A stretch of 32,818 nucleotides of DNA from Silene noctiflora. Lineage: Eukaryota > Streptophyta > Magnoliopsida > Caryophyllales > Caryophyllaceae. The notes under the pieces are model-generated. The model ran no database searches, had not been told where the DNA came from, and worked only from the letters and a program-made list of their open reading frames with translations. Shown here piece by piece: positions 1 to 10,116 of this stretch. A program made the position numbers and the translations under genes. The stretch is taken from contig VHZZ01001817.1 in assembly GCA_009801015.1 (NCBI GenBank), positions 70,796 through 103,613 of the forward strand, given 5' to 3'. Every line of letters begins with the position of its first letter. The stretch's first letter is position 1.

Positions 1-274
1 ACAATTAGTCAATACTATCTAATCCGAGTTTAACATGAATCGTTTATAATCTTGCATTTGTGACCCGACTTCCCTAGACATCTTTTAATTATATTGTTTT
101 TACATTTATTCTTCAAAACCAATCAATATATATCCATTTTCCGACCTAAGATAAAATTCATTCCATAACAACTAAATCATAACTACCGAGCTCTCTGTGG
201 ATTCGACCCCTTAATACTACATTACTTGTGTTGTACCAAAGGGTATTTTTGCATAGGTGTGCGATAGCCTATCA
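1..274 (+). mobile_element. 3' end of a fossil LTR (Ty3/Gypsy, Athila/Tat-like)
   Basis: The stretch holds the phrase CTCTGTGGATTCGACCCC near 190-210, followed by a TTTTTGCATAGG-type tail and an end near GATAGCCTATCA. I associate this pattern with the 3' part of LTRs of plant Athila/Tat-type elements. No primer binding site follows position 274, so this is a solo LTR or a 3' LTR whose element lies outside the window to the left. No coding part is present. The family assignment rests on remembered motif similarity only. Confidence 0.35.
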
Positions 275-817
275 AACCCGCTCGATCGAGTAGGTCCTAC
301 TCGATCGAGTCAGAACAGGTAGGGAAAACCGTAGTATTACAGAGGCTCTAGTAGTGCGATAAATCATTCTCGAGTGAAAATCAGATACTCGTTAAAAAAT
401 GGTTTAATATCAGATTAATGACCACTTTGGAAAAAAAAAATGGTCATGGTTATTTTGTAGTCATAAAACATCTAAAAAAATGGTCACGATTTACCAGTAG
501 TAATCATTATTTATCAAAAAGTGATTTTTTTTTTCTATCGCACATACGACGGTCTTATATAAAAGAATTTGTTTACTTAATCTCACATTTGGTACTTCAA
601 ATTATTCGCGTGTCTGAATCTGTCAAGATAAACTAGTTGCTCTTTTCTTTTCGAATTCCTTGAGGTTCTCGTGATAATAGCTCGTTAATTTAATTGCTTT
701 TTTTACACAAGAGACATCTTTATTACATCACTTTTAACAACTTTTTTCAGCAATTCAAAGATGACCAAAGTCATAATTTACTTTTGTGAGTAGATGATAT
801 TTTAAATATCACAAATT

Positions 818-1185
818 CTTATTTAAGACGGTAACTATCCGTCTTAAACTTAAGACGGATAATGGCCTTTTACACAAATGCAAGTGGGTGGAAAATAGAT
901 ATACCCACTTGCATTTGGGTGAGCACAAATTCTCATTGAAGACGGACACTATCCGTCACAAGCTGAAGACGGATAGTGCTCCTCTCACAATATGCAAGTG
1001 ACACTAAAGATGGATGCTCCATTTTCCACTCACTTGTCCTCCCACTTGCTTTATTGTGAAGGGACACTATCCGTCTTCAACTTGTGACGGATAGTGTCCG
1101 TCACAAGCAAGACGCCTTGTTGTGTGAGAGGGCCACTATCCGTCTTAAACTTAAGACGGATAGTGGTCGTCTTAATTAAGACCTT
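818..1185. mobile_element. Nested MITEs, one inserted in the arm of another
   Basis: The outer element starts with TTTAAGACGGTAACTATCC near 823 and ends with its inverted counterpart near 1183. Its centre is a short hairpin with arms AATGCAAGTGGGT and ACCCACTTGCATT at about 877-917. The right arm is interrupted at about 926-1112 by a second inverted repeat with arms 940-999 and 1042-1101, which match at most positions. Each arm also contains its own small palindrome of the GACGGAYACTATCCGTC kind. TTA next to both outer ends could be a 3-bp target duplication (PIF/Harbinger-Tourist type), but the boundaries are fuzzy. No coding capacity is visible. Confidence 0.6.
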
Positions 1186-1808
1186 CTGTTTAAATATTGC
1201 TTCCTGTTTTATTGCATTTCTTTTTGATACGTACCTAAAACATGCATAATAAAATACGGATCGAGTAGGCCGGCCTCCTGTGAGACGGTCTTTCAATGTT
1301 AAGAAAAAAGTAGTACTAAAGGTAATAAAAATAGGTATAAATTATGATTAAAGATAAAATTAGTACATTTATTATGTAAACAGGTACGAAATTACTATAT
1401 CGCGATCAACAACAAACGAGTCACAAAATACAAATAAAAGGCTATGAAAAACTGGTCTCTCAATAACTTAGTGAAAAACCGTTTCTCGTTTTAGCGTTCT
1501 ATATATATATTTTTATCTCAAATAAACGTATTCGCTAATCATACTGAACTACTGAAGTATCTACGAGTAATAATGAAAGAGTGTGTGTCCAATTAAAGAG
1601 GCCATATACTATAAGACGGTCTAATTATTTTGTAATTTACGATGAAATTTTGAGTTATGATTTTCCATTTACCGCTTCGTTATTTTTACATTTGGATATG
1701 GACTACCAAAAAACCAAATATCATACGAAGTAAAATACTTTATGTAGTCTTGCTAATGAGAAAGCAATGCGAAATTGATCGTAAATTTGATCGTATAAAT
1801 ATTCAGGG

Positions 1809-1912
1809 AAAATACTTGTGTTCTTCGGAAGGACGTCCGCCTTACTTTCAAAGGAAGAGGACCATCCTCCTCATTTTCATTTTGATCGTCCTCCCAAAAA
1901 CACAAGTATTTC
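1809..1912. repeat. Short fold-back repeat
   Basis: The arms 1809-1835 and 1887-1912 are inverted copies: AAATACTTGTGTTCTTCGGA on the left faces a reverse complement that reads AAATACTTGTGTTTTTGGGA on the right. The loop is about 50 bp. It could be a tiny MITE or the fold-back of an unannotated small RNA locus; nothing in the sequence decides between them. The open frames crossing it on both strands are by-products of the arms. Confidence 0.45.
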
Positions 1913-4290
1913 TCATTATTCAAAACTAGTGCAAATTCGGTGCATAAATGCACGAGTTTTTTTAGATTGAGAATTGATATGTTTGACAACTTAGCAAATA
2001 AAGATGATAACAATTTAAAGCGAATTTAAATGTTTACCCACTATAGATACAAATATTAAGTTAAATTGTAAGAATATATATTTATTCGTAAAGTTATAGT
2101 ATTAGAAGTTAAAGCTCTAACGCAAATTAAAATTAAGTAAAACATTTAGCGGAGAATATATGAATTTTTATATTTATAAAATTTAAATTAAATATATTTT
2201 TACAAAACGACCTACACGAAATGCTATTAACTATGGAGTAGCGATTTGTTGTATTGCAATTATGTTTCATAGATAAACTAATAATACATGATATGATGAT
2301 AAGATCATATAAATCAAATATAAAGCTCCACTTTTACAAAATAGCTGCAATTAATAGAAGCTCAAATCCTTCCTAAAATAGTTGAGCGAAAAAATTTAGA
2401 GTAAAATCAGGCAAATCCTTCCTAAAATTTAGTGGGAACCAATTTATTATGAATCAAATTATTATGAACCAATATTATGGACAAATAAGTTATTGTAGTC
2501 CAATTATTACATAGTTTGTCATCGAAAGAGTTGATCCATTTTTCCGAGTTTGCAAATAGGCGAGAAAAGTACTAAATTTTTTTATTTTTTTCTAGTAATA
2601 AGAGAAGGGAGATTCATGCTAACTCCCGTTGAACTGCATGCAATAATTATGCATTTATGCATCTTCCTCCAACAACTTTATAGTTTTTGTACAAAATTCC
2701 AAAATAATAGTGCGGTGATACTCATTATTACAATTTACACAAGCCAATTTTATTCACTTTATATCAATTAATTCATTCAATTTTCCTTCAATTTCTTTTA
2801 CAAAATAGAGAAGATCTCGACTCATACATGATCACATTTTCGATTTTCGATTGTGACTAAATCGAATGTTATGCCATTATTTATTGATCATTTCCTCACA
2901 AATATTGTGAATCCTTTTTGTCATGATACAACCCTTGAACCCTTATATAATTATATGACATACCGTGATTGATTTATTATTGTCATCACGCAAATATTAG
3001 CTATAGCTAATTCAAAATAAGTCATGAGAGATACAAATGATGACACTAGTTTAAATCTCAGTCATATTATATTGGTTTTATGATTCCTTACATGCCAAAA
3101 AAAATGTTAATATTGATATCAGAAATAAAATGCATGATAACATGGATAACGGGATAAGACAAGTTATCGATTGTTACTTGTATAAACATATTAGAGTCTT
3201 ATTTGAATTTTATGATAATCATACTTATTCTATGAAAGACAATAGACAAATTAAACACTACTTTTTTTATAATTTTGAGCCGAACTGAGTGTTGTTATAA
3301 GCCTACTTATTACTTCAACCAGACTGAACTTAATTAAACCCAAATTACCAAACGAACCGTTTAACCAGGTCTAAATTAACATAATAAATAATAAGTAATA
3401 ACTTTACTAATGTTCTCTACAAAACAAAAGATAAGAACTTAGATGTAAATTACCCTAATTAAAGTAGCTAAACACCACCAACAACAACATTTCTTGTGAG
3501 ATTAATCAAATCTTAAATTAGCCAAACAACTCCATCCACAAGCTAGCACCATATGAGTATTAAGCACTACTTTAAAAATTCCATTTAATACACCTTCAAC
3601 TTCCAACCCACTTCTGACTTCCTACTTGTTCCAACTTTTTTCCACTTCACACCATCAAAAATCCAAACTAATTCTTTAATTTCTCCATCAAAAATCATTC
3701 AACCGTTGGCCAACCCACACCCTCCTAGTTATCCTCCATTCCTTACTTTTTCTCTAATTCTCATTATTGTTTGCAACCGTCGTATGGTATCACACATAAA
3801 AAAAACGACCCTTTTGTAATAGACAATGACCATTTTAAAAGGTGGTCATTTTATTGTCGATTATTTTAATCTATATCCACCTGGCACATAATAAGAAAAC
3901 CAAAAAAAAAAAAAAAAGAATTAAATGGTGTTATTATGGAAAATTGCACGGTAAGTAGATTATACATCTGATGTATTACCACCCATTATATAGTTTTTGA
4001 GCATTATAATAAAGGTTTTGAGTTTTATCTCCAAAATTATAAGTTTTACTATGAGGTTTCCGAATTCATTCACTTAAACATTAAGCTCAAAAAATTACAT
4101 TATAACTCAAAAGTCAAAACATTACATATAAGCTAATTAAATTTGAGTTTTCACAAAAACAATTAAAATTTAATTTATAAACTTTAATAAACTAAGAAAA
4201 AATACACATAAACTCAAAAACAAATAAGGTAGGAGATAATACATCCGATGTATGTTCCTTTTTTCGAAACAGTAGGTCTCCGGAAAGACC

Positions 4291-4315
4291 GTCTCCCACT
4301 AATTTAGTGGGAGAC
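4291..4315. repeat. Perfect hairpin upstream of GPAT
   Basis: GTCTCCCACTA and TAGTGGGAGAC form an exact 11-bp stem around the trinucleotide ATT. A second, imperfect hairpin of the same flavour lies at 4363-4401 (GAGAGGTCTCTCAATA facing TATTGAGAAACCGTCTCTC). Both sit 300-420 bp before the probable transcription start. They look like ends of small transposon remnants rather than regulatory elements. Confidence 0.5.
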
Positions 4316-4707
4316 ATAACATGGAAAATAAATTTTAAATAACTCTCTCCCCCCCATTATGTGAGAGGTCTCTCAATAACGCTATTGAGAAACCGTCTCT
4401 CTAAAGTTTTTGTGTTTTCGAAATTACAACATACTATTACTTTTACTCTTTTGATAAAAAATACATCTAATGACTACTTCTTTCTTTTTTGTTTTCTTAA
4501 CATGTGCCCAGTGAAGATAGTTTAGAAAAACCGTTTTACTATAATAAAAAGTGGTCATTTTTAATATTACATAATAATTTTTTTATACAGTCGAACGGTG
4601 GAACCATACAACAGTCTTATATTTTTATTAATATTTGTGTTTTTTCTAAAAGTCAAACCTTACCATCCTATCTATAACTATACCCTTCATAAAATCATAA
4701 CCCTCCT

Positions 4708-4715
4708 TATAAATA
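4708..4715 (+). promoter_or_regulatory. TATA box of the GPAT gene
   Basis: TATAAATA lies 132 bp before the GPAT start codon. It is followed by a CA-rich stretch (4720-4760) suited to a transcription start near 4738-4745. A run of 24 T residues at 4805-4828 would then fall in the 5' leader. Position and sequence are typical of a plant TATA box; no transcript evidence is available. Confidence 0.55.
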
Positions 4716-4847
4716 TACCACCCCACATTTCATTCACTTCATAGTTCATACCAATACCATAACATACCATAAAATAAAATTAAAAATAAAAAACTTCATA
4801 CAAATTTTTTTTTTTTTTTTTTTTTTTTATAAAAAAATAAATTAAAA

Positions 4848-7800
4848 ATGCCAAAATTTCCTCCAATATCAGAATGCAAATTAGAAGAAAAATCCTACAA
4901 AACAATAGCAGCAGATTTAGATGGAACATTACTAAGATCAAATTCATCACTTCCATATTTTATGTTAGTAGCAATTGAAGCAGGAAGTTTATTCAGAGGT
5001 TTTATCTTACTATTATCACTTCCATTTATAATAATATCATATTTATTTATTTCCGAGTCGCTAGCGATAAAAACCATGATATTCATCTCCTTTAGGGGTT
5101 TAAAATTACGCGACATAGAGCTCGCTGCCCGGGCCGTGCTCCCGAGGTTTTACGCAGCGGACGTGAGGCGAGAAAGCTTCGAAATGTTCGATAAATGTCA
5201 AGGGAAGAAAGTTGTGGTTACGGCGAATCCGATTATTATGGTTGAGCCTTTTATTAAGGATTATTTAGGTGGTGATAAGGTGTTAGGGACACATCTTGAG
5301 GTTGATTCTAAGACTCGACGGGCTACCGGGTTTGTGACGGGTGATGGTGTTTTGGTTTCGGGTATGAAACGGAAGGCCATTTTGGCTGAGTTTGGGGATG
5401 ATTTGCCGGATGTTGGTTTAGGTGATCGGACTTCCGACCATGATTTTATGGCTCTTTGTAAGGTACGTACTCCTTATGAAAACGATCACAGACTCGTGTT
5501 CAAGAGTGTCTTAAGTTAAAACGACACTCACAACGATTTAAATAATGTTAAAATGAAAAAGGGTTGTGAGAGGTCTTAACTCAACACCGTTTTAAGCAGG
5601 ATTTAATATCTAACTTCTATTAATGATCCTAGTATTAATTTCATGAATTTTTGTTGTTGTAGTATATGTTGGAATATAAAACCGATCATGAAACTCTAAC
5701 CAAAAGCTTAAGCGGTTAGAATATTAAACCGATCATGATTGGAGTCACATGATCGGTTTTATATTGTAACAGTCTACTTGAATGTGTTAGATTGTTTAGT
5801 TATGTTTGATCACGTACGTTGCATGTTGCATGTTGCATTCAGTGTTACATGAGTATATATCATTCATATATTTGACGTTTATGATTAAACTTGATTATAT
5901 TTTCATATTTAAAGAAAAAGACTAGATTTTAAATAGTTGACTGATAGCGTTAATTTTTTTAAATATTTAGTGGCATTTAATTTCATTTATACTCCAATTG
6001 TGTATATTTATTGCTTGGGAAGTGCTAGGGCGACACCCTAATAAAAAATAATAAAAAAATAAAAATTAAGAAGTAATTTTCGTTTTTGCGCCAATATCGT
6101 AGGGATAAAACTGTAATTTACAATTTATTATATTAATAAATTAAAAAAAGAAACTAATTGAAACTAAATTATATCTAATATTATACGACAATACATATCA
6201 TAACACACATCTTCATCTTCCTCAAATCATACCTTCATACAATTAACAAAAGAAATAAAAAGATAAGTCTATACCAATTAATAGAAAAAAAAATACGCAA
6301 CACAATTTAGCTAATTTTATGAAATTGGGAAGAGATGACTTGATCATATTAAGGGAAAGAATTGTTCGGTGTTCATATTATGCAATCTGCAAGTGATAGA
6401 TGTCCATGGAGTATGTAACAACTAAATGCCTNNAAAATTGGTTGATAACAACCATAAAAATCTCTTAGTTATCCTTTTTAAAACAACTTTTAATTTGGTT
6501 AATTAATTGTAATACTTGAATTGCCTTAATTACCCTTTACCACATCACTTTTAAAATTTGAAAATACTTNAGCAATTTACCATTATACCCCGGGTGTTAC
6601 TCAATTTGAGTAACACCCGGTGTCGCCATCTCATTTTCCTTATTGCTTATGTTTCAGAATTATAGTTTATTAAGATGATCATTGACTTGATAGCGGTCAA
6701 CTCATACCTATAGCATAGTGTGCTTGTATCCATTCAGTGCAGTTCAGATCAGCTCAATTAAACTCATACTAGATTAGTATTTTTTTGAACTAACCAACAT
6801 ATCGTGATGAAATTAAATAACTATAAACCGCTACTTTTTGGACTTAATTATTTTAGTTCAGTTTACGTTAGATCAGTTTAATTCAATTTACTTTTAATCA
6901 TTTGTTACAATTACATCAAGTTCAATTTAATGCAATTAAAAGTAACATGGAAATTTAGGTTAAATTACTTTTGTTGTGTTGATTAATTATGTATAGCTAA
7001 TAGTAAGAAACTTCAATCACTTTTTGTTTTTTTCTTCTTTTTATCAACTTACTTACTCATGTAAAACTTCAAATAAAAGAGGATTGCTTGTGCTTCATCA
7101 ATACATATGTTGGTTGGTGAACCAATAAGTTATGAAATTTAAGACTTGTAAGGCCTTTCTTTGTCATTTCTTTCTCACAAGAGTCTCCAAAAAAAAAAAA
7201 AAAAAAAAAAAAAAGGCAATCATAACAATCATTTAGTCACCCTTCTAGAACAATCGGAAAAAATTCAGAACGATAAATTTTGGCTCTATCACTGATTTTT
7301 GGTAGTTTTTAGATTATATCATAATCTTAATTCGGAAACATAATACGTTTAGACTAATAAGTAAGTTATTGATCACCGAAATGGCGAATTACATAATATT
7401 CCCAAAATTGTGAGGAATGATCAAAGTAACAAAAGAATGTAGGTAGACATTTACATTGTATATTCCCTATCAAAGTCTTGAAAGCTTAATAAATTGGATT
7501 AATTATAGACAGAAAATTAGGTGAGCAATATGCATATGTTTCGGGTCCCACACTATTTATAATCAACTGCCTCATGTTGCCGGTTATTAAATGGCCATCT
7601 TTTGTTGTTGGACTACCCAACCTTTATCGACCAATTGTTTATTTTACTCAAATTCTAAAATAAGACGGTTTTATATCATAAAACGGTTCTTTTTTTTTAA
7701 AAAAAATATCCATTTATGATTAATAATACAACCGTAATTTTTATATAAGTGGCTTACACTATAACTACGGTTTGTTTTATTCTATTATTATTACATTTAT

Positions 7801-9090
7801 TATAATTAATTTGACATGTAAACCACCTTCACATATTTTTAATATTGGTTTGCATGTAATGTTTGTCAATTTATGCCTATTATGGGCAGGTTTCAATTTA
7901 CGTCAATTATATCGGCAAATTATTAAATCGGTAAAAAAGGGAAAAAAATATTCTCGACGACTATTTGGTAAATAAAGTCAAGTCATTTCAAATAATTATA
8001 TCGATTAAATTACTTAATATAATCCATGCATGTAAAACACAGGAAGCGTACATGGTGCACCAAGACAAGGACGCGAAACCACTACCACTAGACCGTCTAA
8101 AATCACGAATAATCTTCCACGATGGACGGCTTGTACAACGACCGGAGCCACTCAATGTCTTAATCACCTACATTTGGTTGCCATTCGGGTTCATATTATC
8201 GCTAATCAGGGTCTACTTCAATTTACCACTCCCAGAACGTATTGTGCAATATACATACCCGTTAATGGGAATTAACCTAGTAGTACGCGGAACACCACCT
8301 CCAGCACCATCACCAGGAACTCCCGGGAACCTATATGTGTGCAATCACCGTACTGCCCTTGACCCAATAGAGATTGCAGTGGCGCTAGGGCGGAAGCCTG
8401 CGTGTGTGACTTACAGTGTGTCAAAGCTCTCGAGGTTTATATCTCCAATCCCAGCTGTAGCTTTGACTAGGGACCGTGCTGCTGATGCTGCTATGATTAA
8501 GGAGTTGCTTAAGAAGGGCGATTTGGTCGTCTGTCCTGAGGGGACGACTTGCCGTGAACCCTTCTTGCTCAGGTTCAGTGCTCTCTTTGCTGAGCTCAGT
8601 GACAGGTAATTACTTTCCACTTATCAGTACAGGAAAGACGATAAAACTATCACGAGACTGTCTCATATAACAATTAGTATAGTTTCATCAACATAATTGG
8701 AACACAATTTTTTGTGTACGGGTTCAAACCGAAATATTCAAGTGTTATTGACTTTGATTTGTGAACAGGATTGTTCCGGTGGCAATAAACTGTAGACAAA
8801 ACATGTTCCATGGAACAACAGTCCGCGGGGTGAAATTCTGGGATCCATATTTCTTCTTCATGAACCCAAGACCCACATACGAGGTGACTTTTCTTGACAA
8901 GTTACCGCCAGAGATGACATGTCAAGAAGGCGGTAAAACACCAATTGAGGTGGCAAACCATGTGCAGAAGGTGTTGGCCGGGGTGTTAGGGTTTGAGTGC
9001 ACACAGTTAACACGGAAGGACAAGTATATGCTGCTCGGTGGCAACGATGGCAAGGTTGAGTCCATACATGCTGCTAAGAAATCAACTTAA
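4848..9090 (+). CDS. GPAT4/8: Glycerol-3-phosphate 2-O-acyltransferase, GPAT4/8 type
   Basis: Exons are 4848-5462, 8043-8605 and 8769-9090, giving 499 aa; land-plant GPATs of this clade have about 500. Intron 1 (2580 bp) is phase 0 after K205; intron 2 splits R393. The N-terminal HAD-like phosphatase half has motif I DLDGT (23-27), a lysine of motif III near 174-176 and motif [10 protein letters not shown] (192-199). The acyltransferase half has NHRTALD (306-312, the H-x4-D box) and [10 protein letters not shown] (369-378). Hydrophobic segments near 37-67 and 245-264 fit an ER membrane protein. The family transfers omega-oxidised acyl groups to the sn-2 position of glycerol-3-phosphate; GPAT4/6/8 then remove the phosphate, giving 2-monoacylglycerol for cutin. 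The intact phosphatase motifs and the start [11 protein letters not shown] favour the GPAT4/8 clade over GPAT5/7; GPAT6 is less likely. Confidence 0.95.
5673..5765. repeat. Inverted repeat in GPAT intron 1
   Basis: AATATAAAACCGATCATG at 5673 reappears inverted as CATGATCGGTTTTATATT ending at 5765; arms of about 24 bp differ at only a couple of positions. A third, direct copy of the core (ATTAAACCGATCATGA) lies in the loop near 5722-5739. This is probably a small decayed MITE. It starts about 210 bp after the exon 1 donor site. Confidence 0.5.
6017..6639. mobile_element. Non-autonomous MULE-like DNA transposon in GPAT intron 1
   Basis: The element begins GGGAAGTGCTAGGGCGACAC and its other end, read inverted, is GGAAAATGAGATGGCGACAC, so both termini share a GGCGACACC core. 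It is flanked by an exact 9-bp direct repeat, TTATTGCTT, at 6008-6016 and 6640-6648. Nine-base target duplications are the mark of Mutator-like elements. Near the right end is a perfect palindrome, CGGGTGTTACTCAA facing TTGAGTAACACCCG. The 623-bp body is AT-rich, codes for nothing recognisable and carries three ambiguous bases. Termini that match only in part suggest an old or short-TIR family; the clean target duplication argues against great age. Confidence 0.75.
6720..6930. repeat. Degenerate CAGTTCAG/TCAATTTA tract in GPAT intron 1
   Basis: Phrases such as AGTGCAGTTCAGATCAGCTC and TTAGTTCAGTTTACGTTAG recur without strict register. The same kind of tract appears at 18126-18270 upstream of the MESD-like gene. 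The remainder of this intron up to 8042 holds a poly(A) run (about 7190-7214) and a small hairpin AAGACGGTTTTAT/ATAAAACGGTTCTT at 7662-7691, with no gene. Confidence 0.45.
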
Positions 9091-10116
9091 AATTGTTGAT
9101 TTATATTATGGTTTTATTTTATTATTCTTGTTTTTTTTTTTCGAAAAAGTTATTACTATGGCTTTTTGGTTGAGCCGTACTTTGGGATGAAATTATAAAC
9201 TGGTTCGAGTATTTATTGCAAATATAGGTTGCAAATTAGTAGCCTTTAATAATCACTTTTGTTTTCTTGGGTTATTTTTCGATTTGGTAAAAGTTCGTTG
9301 TAATTTTTAATACATGACAACTTACTTGGTTCAGAGTTCAGACTGTTCATCAATCATAAATATTTAAATCAGATCGTTTCTACGAGTACCACCATACTCG
9401 CATTTGATGGGCATAGATACACGACTAACACAAGTGTTAAGAAAGAAGGATGCGAGCATTATATATTATCCGGCGTACATATTATGTGGATGGAGAATGC
9501 AATGCAAGTAAAATCATTAGATGCACAGTCAAATCCGAAAATTTTTAACAGGATACTTTATCAAAGTTGAAATTTAGTGAATCGATTGAAACAATGCAAA
9601 AAGAAAAGATTGTGCTCATAAATCAAGATGAATAGAACAAGTATGGGTACAGTAGGGAACATGAAGAGAAATATGAGTACAGTAGGGAACAGGACACCAG
9701 AACATACCTGCAGATCAGGGACTTGACATTCCACTCAAAAGGCTAAAATATACTCTCAATTCAAACTAGTCATGATAGTGACGTTACACCGACTCTTCAT
9801 CGTCTTCCGACCTGACGTATCCATGTTCGATACTCTGACATAGTATGACAGGTGGACTCATTGCATGCCAAAAACATGATGAGTTTAATCAAAAGTAGCT
9901 GAGCCTGAATGCTTAGAAATGCACCCATGTTGGATGCCTCGAACAGAGCCTCGAATCACACAGCATAAGAGTTTCATATAACTGATTACACAACACGAAA
10001 CTTGTGTCTCAAACGTCATCCAATGAAGAAGTGAATCTGACGTCATCAACCAATAATTTGCTCTTCGATTTGTAGCATGCATCCACATTGATGAATCACT
10101 TCCAAACGCTTCAAAA
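9091..10116. other. Spacer between convergent GPAT and ORC5 genes
   Basis: This kilobase separates the two stop codons and must contain both 3' untranslated regions. AT-rich stretches just after 9091 (AAAATTGTTGATTTATATTATGG) are plausible polyadenylation context for GPAT. I see no coding frame, RNA gene or clear transposon. The short minus-strand frame at 9885-10088 resembles no family I know. Confidence 0.55.

Larger units (their letters stand above)
275..4700. other. Intergenic region, no gene seen
   Basis: No frame here resembles a known protein; the open frames are short and AT-driven. The region contains a palindrome of the form CTCGATCGAGTAGG/CCTACTCGATCGAG at about 283-309, the nested MITEs at 818-1185, a fold-back at 1809-1912, a hairpin around 3822-3858 built on GGTCATT, and two GTCTC-type hairpins just before the GPAT promoter. 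Single GACGGTCT scraps (1277, 1607) look like remnants of the same small repeats. The rest is AT-rich and unremarkable. Confidence 0.6.

Noticed and set aside
7772-7975. 67-codon plus-strand frame in GPAT intron 1
   Set aside because: AT-driven composition, no similarity, and it lies in an intron whose borders are fixed by the GPAT frame.
8411-8620. Minus-strand frame opposite GPAT exon 2
   Set aside because: It is the antisense shadow of the conserved acyltransferase exon.
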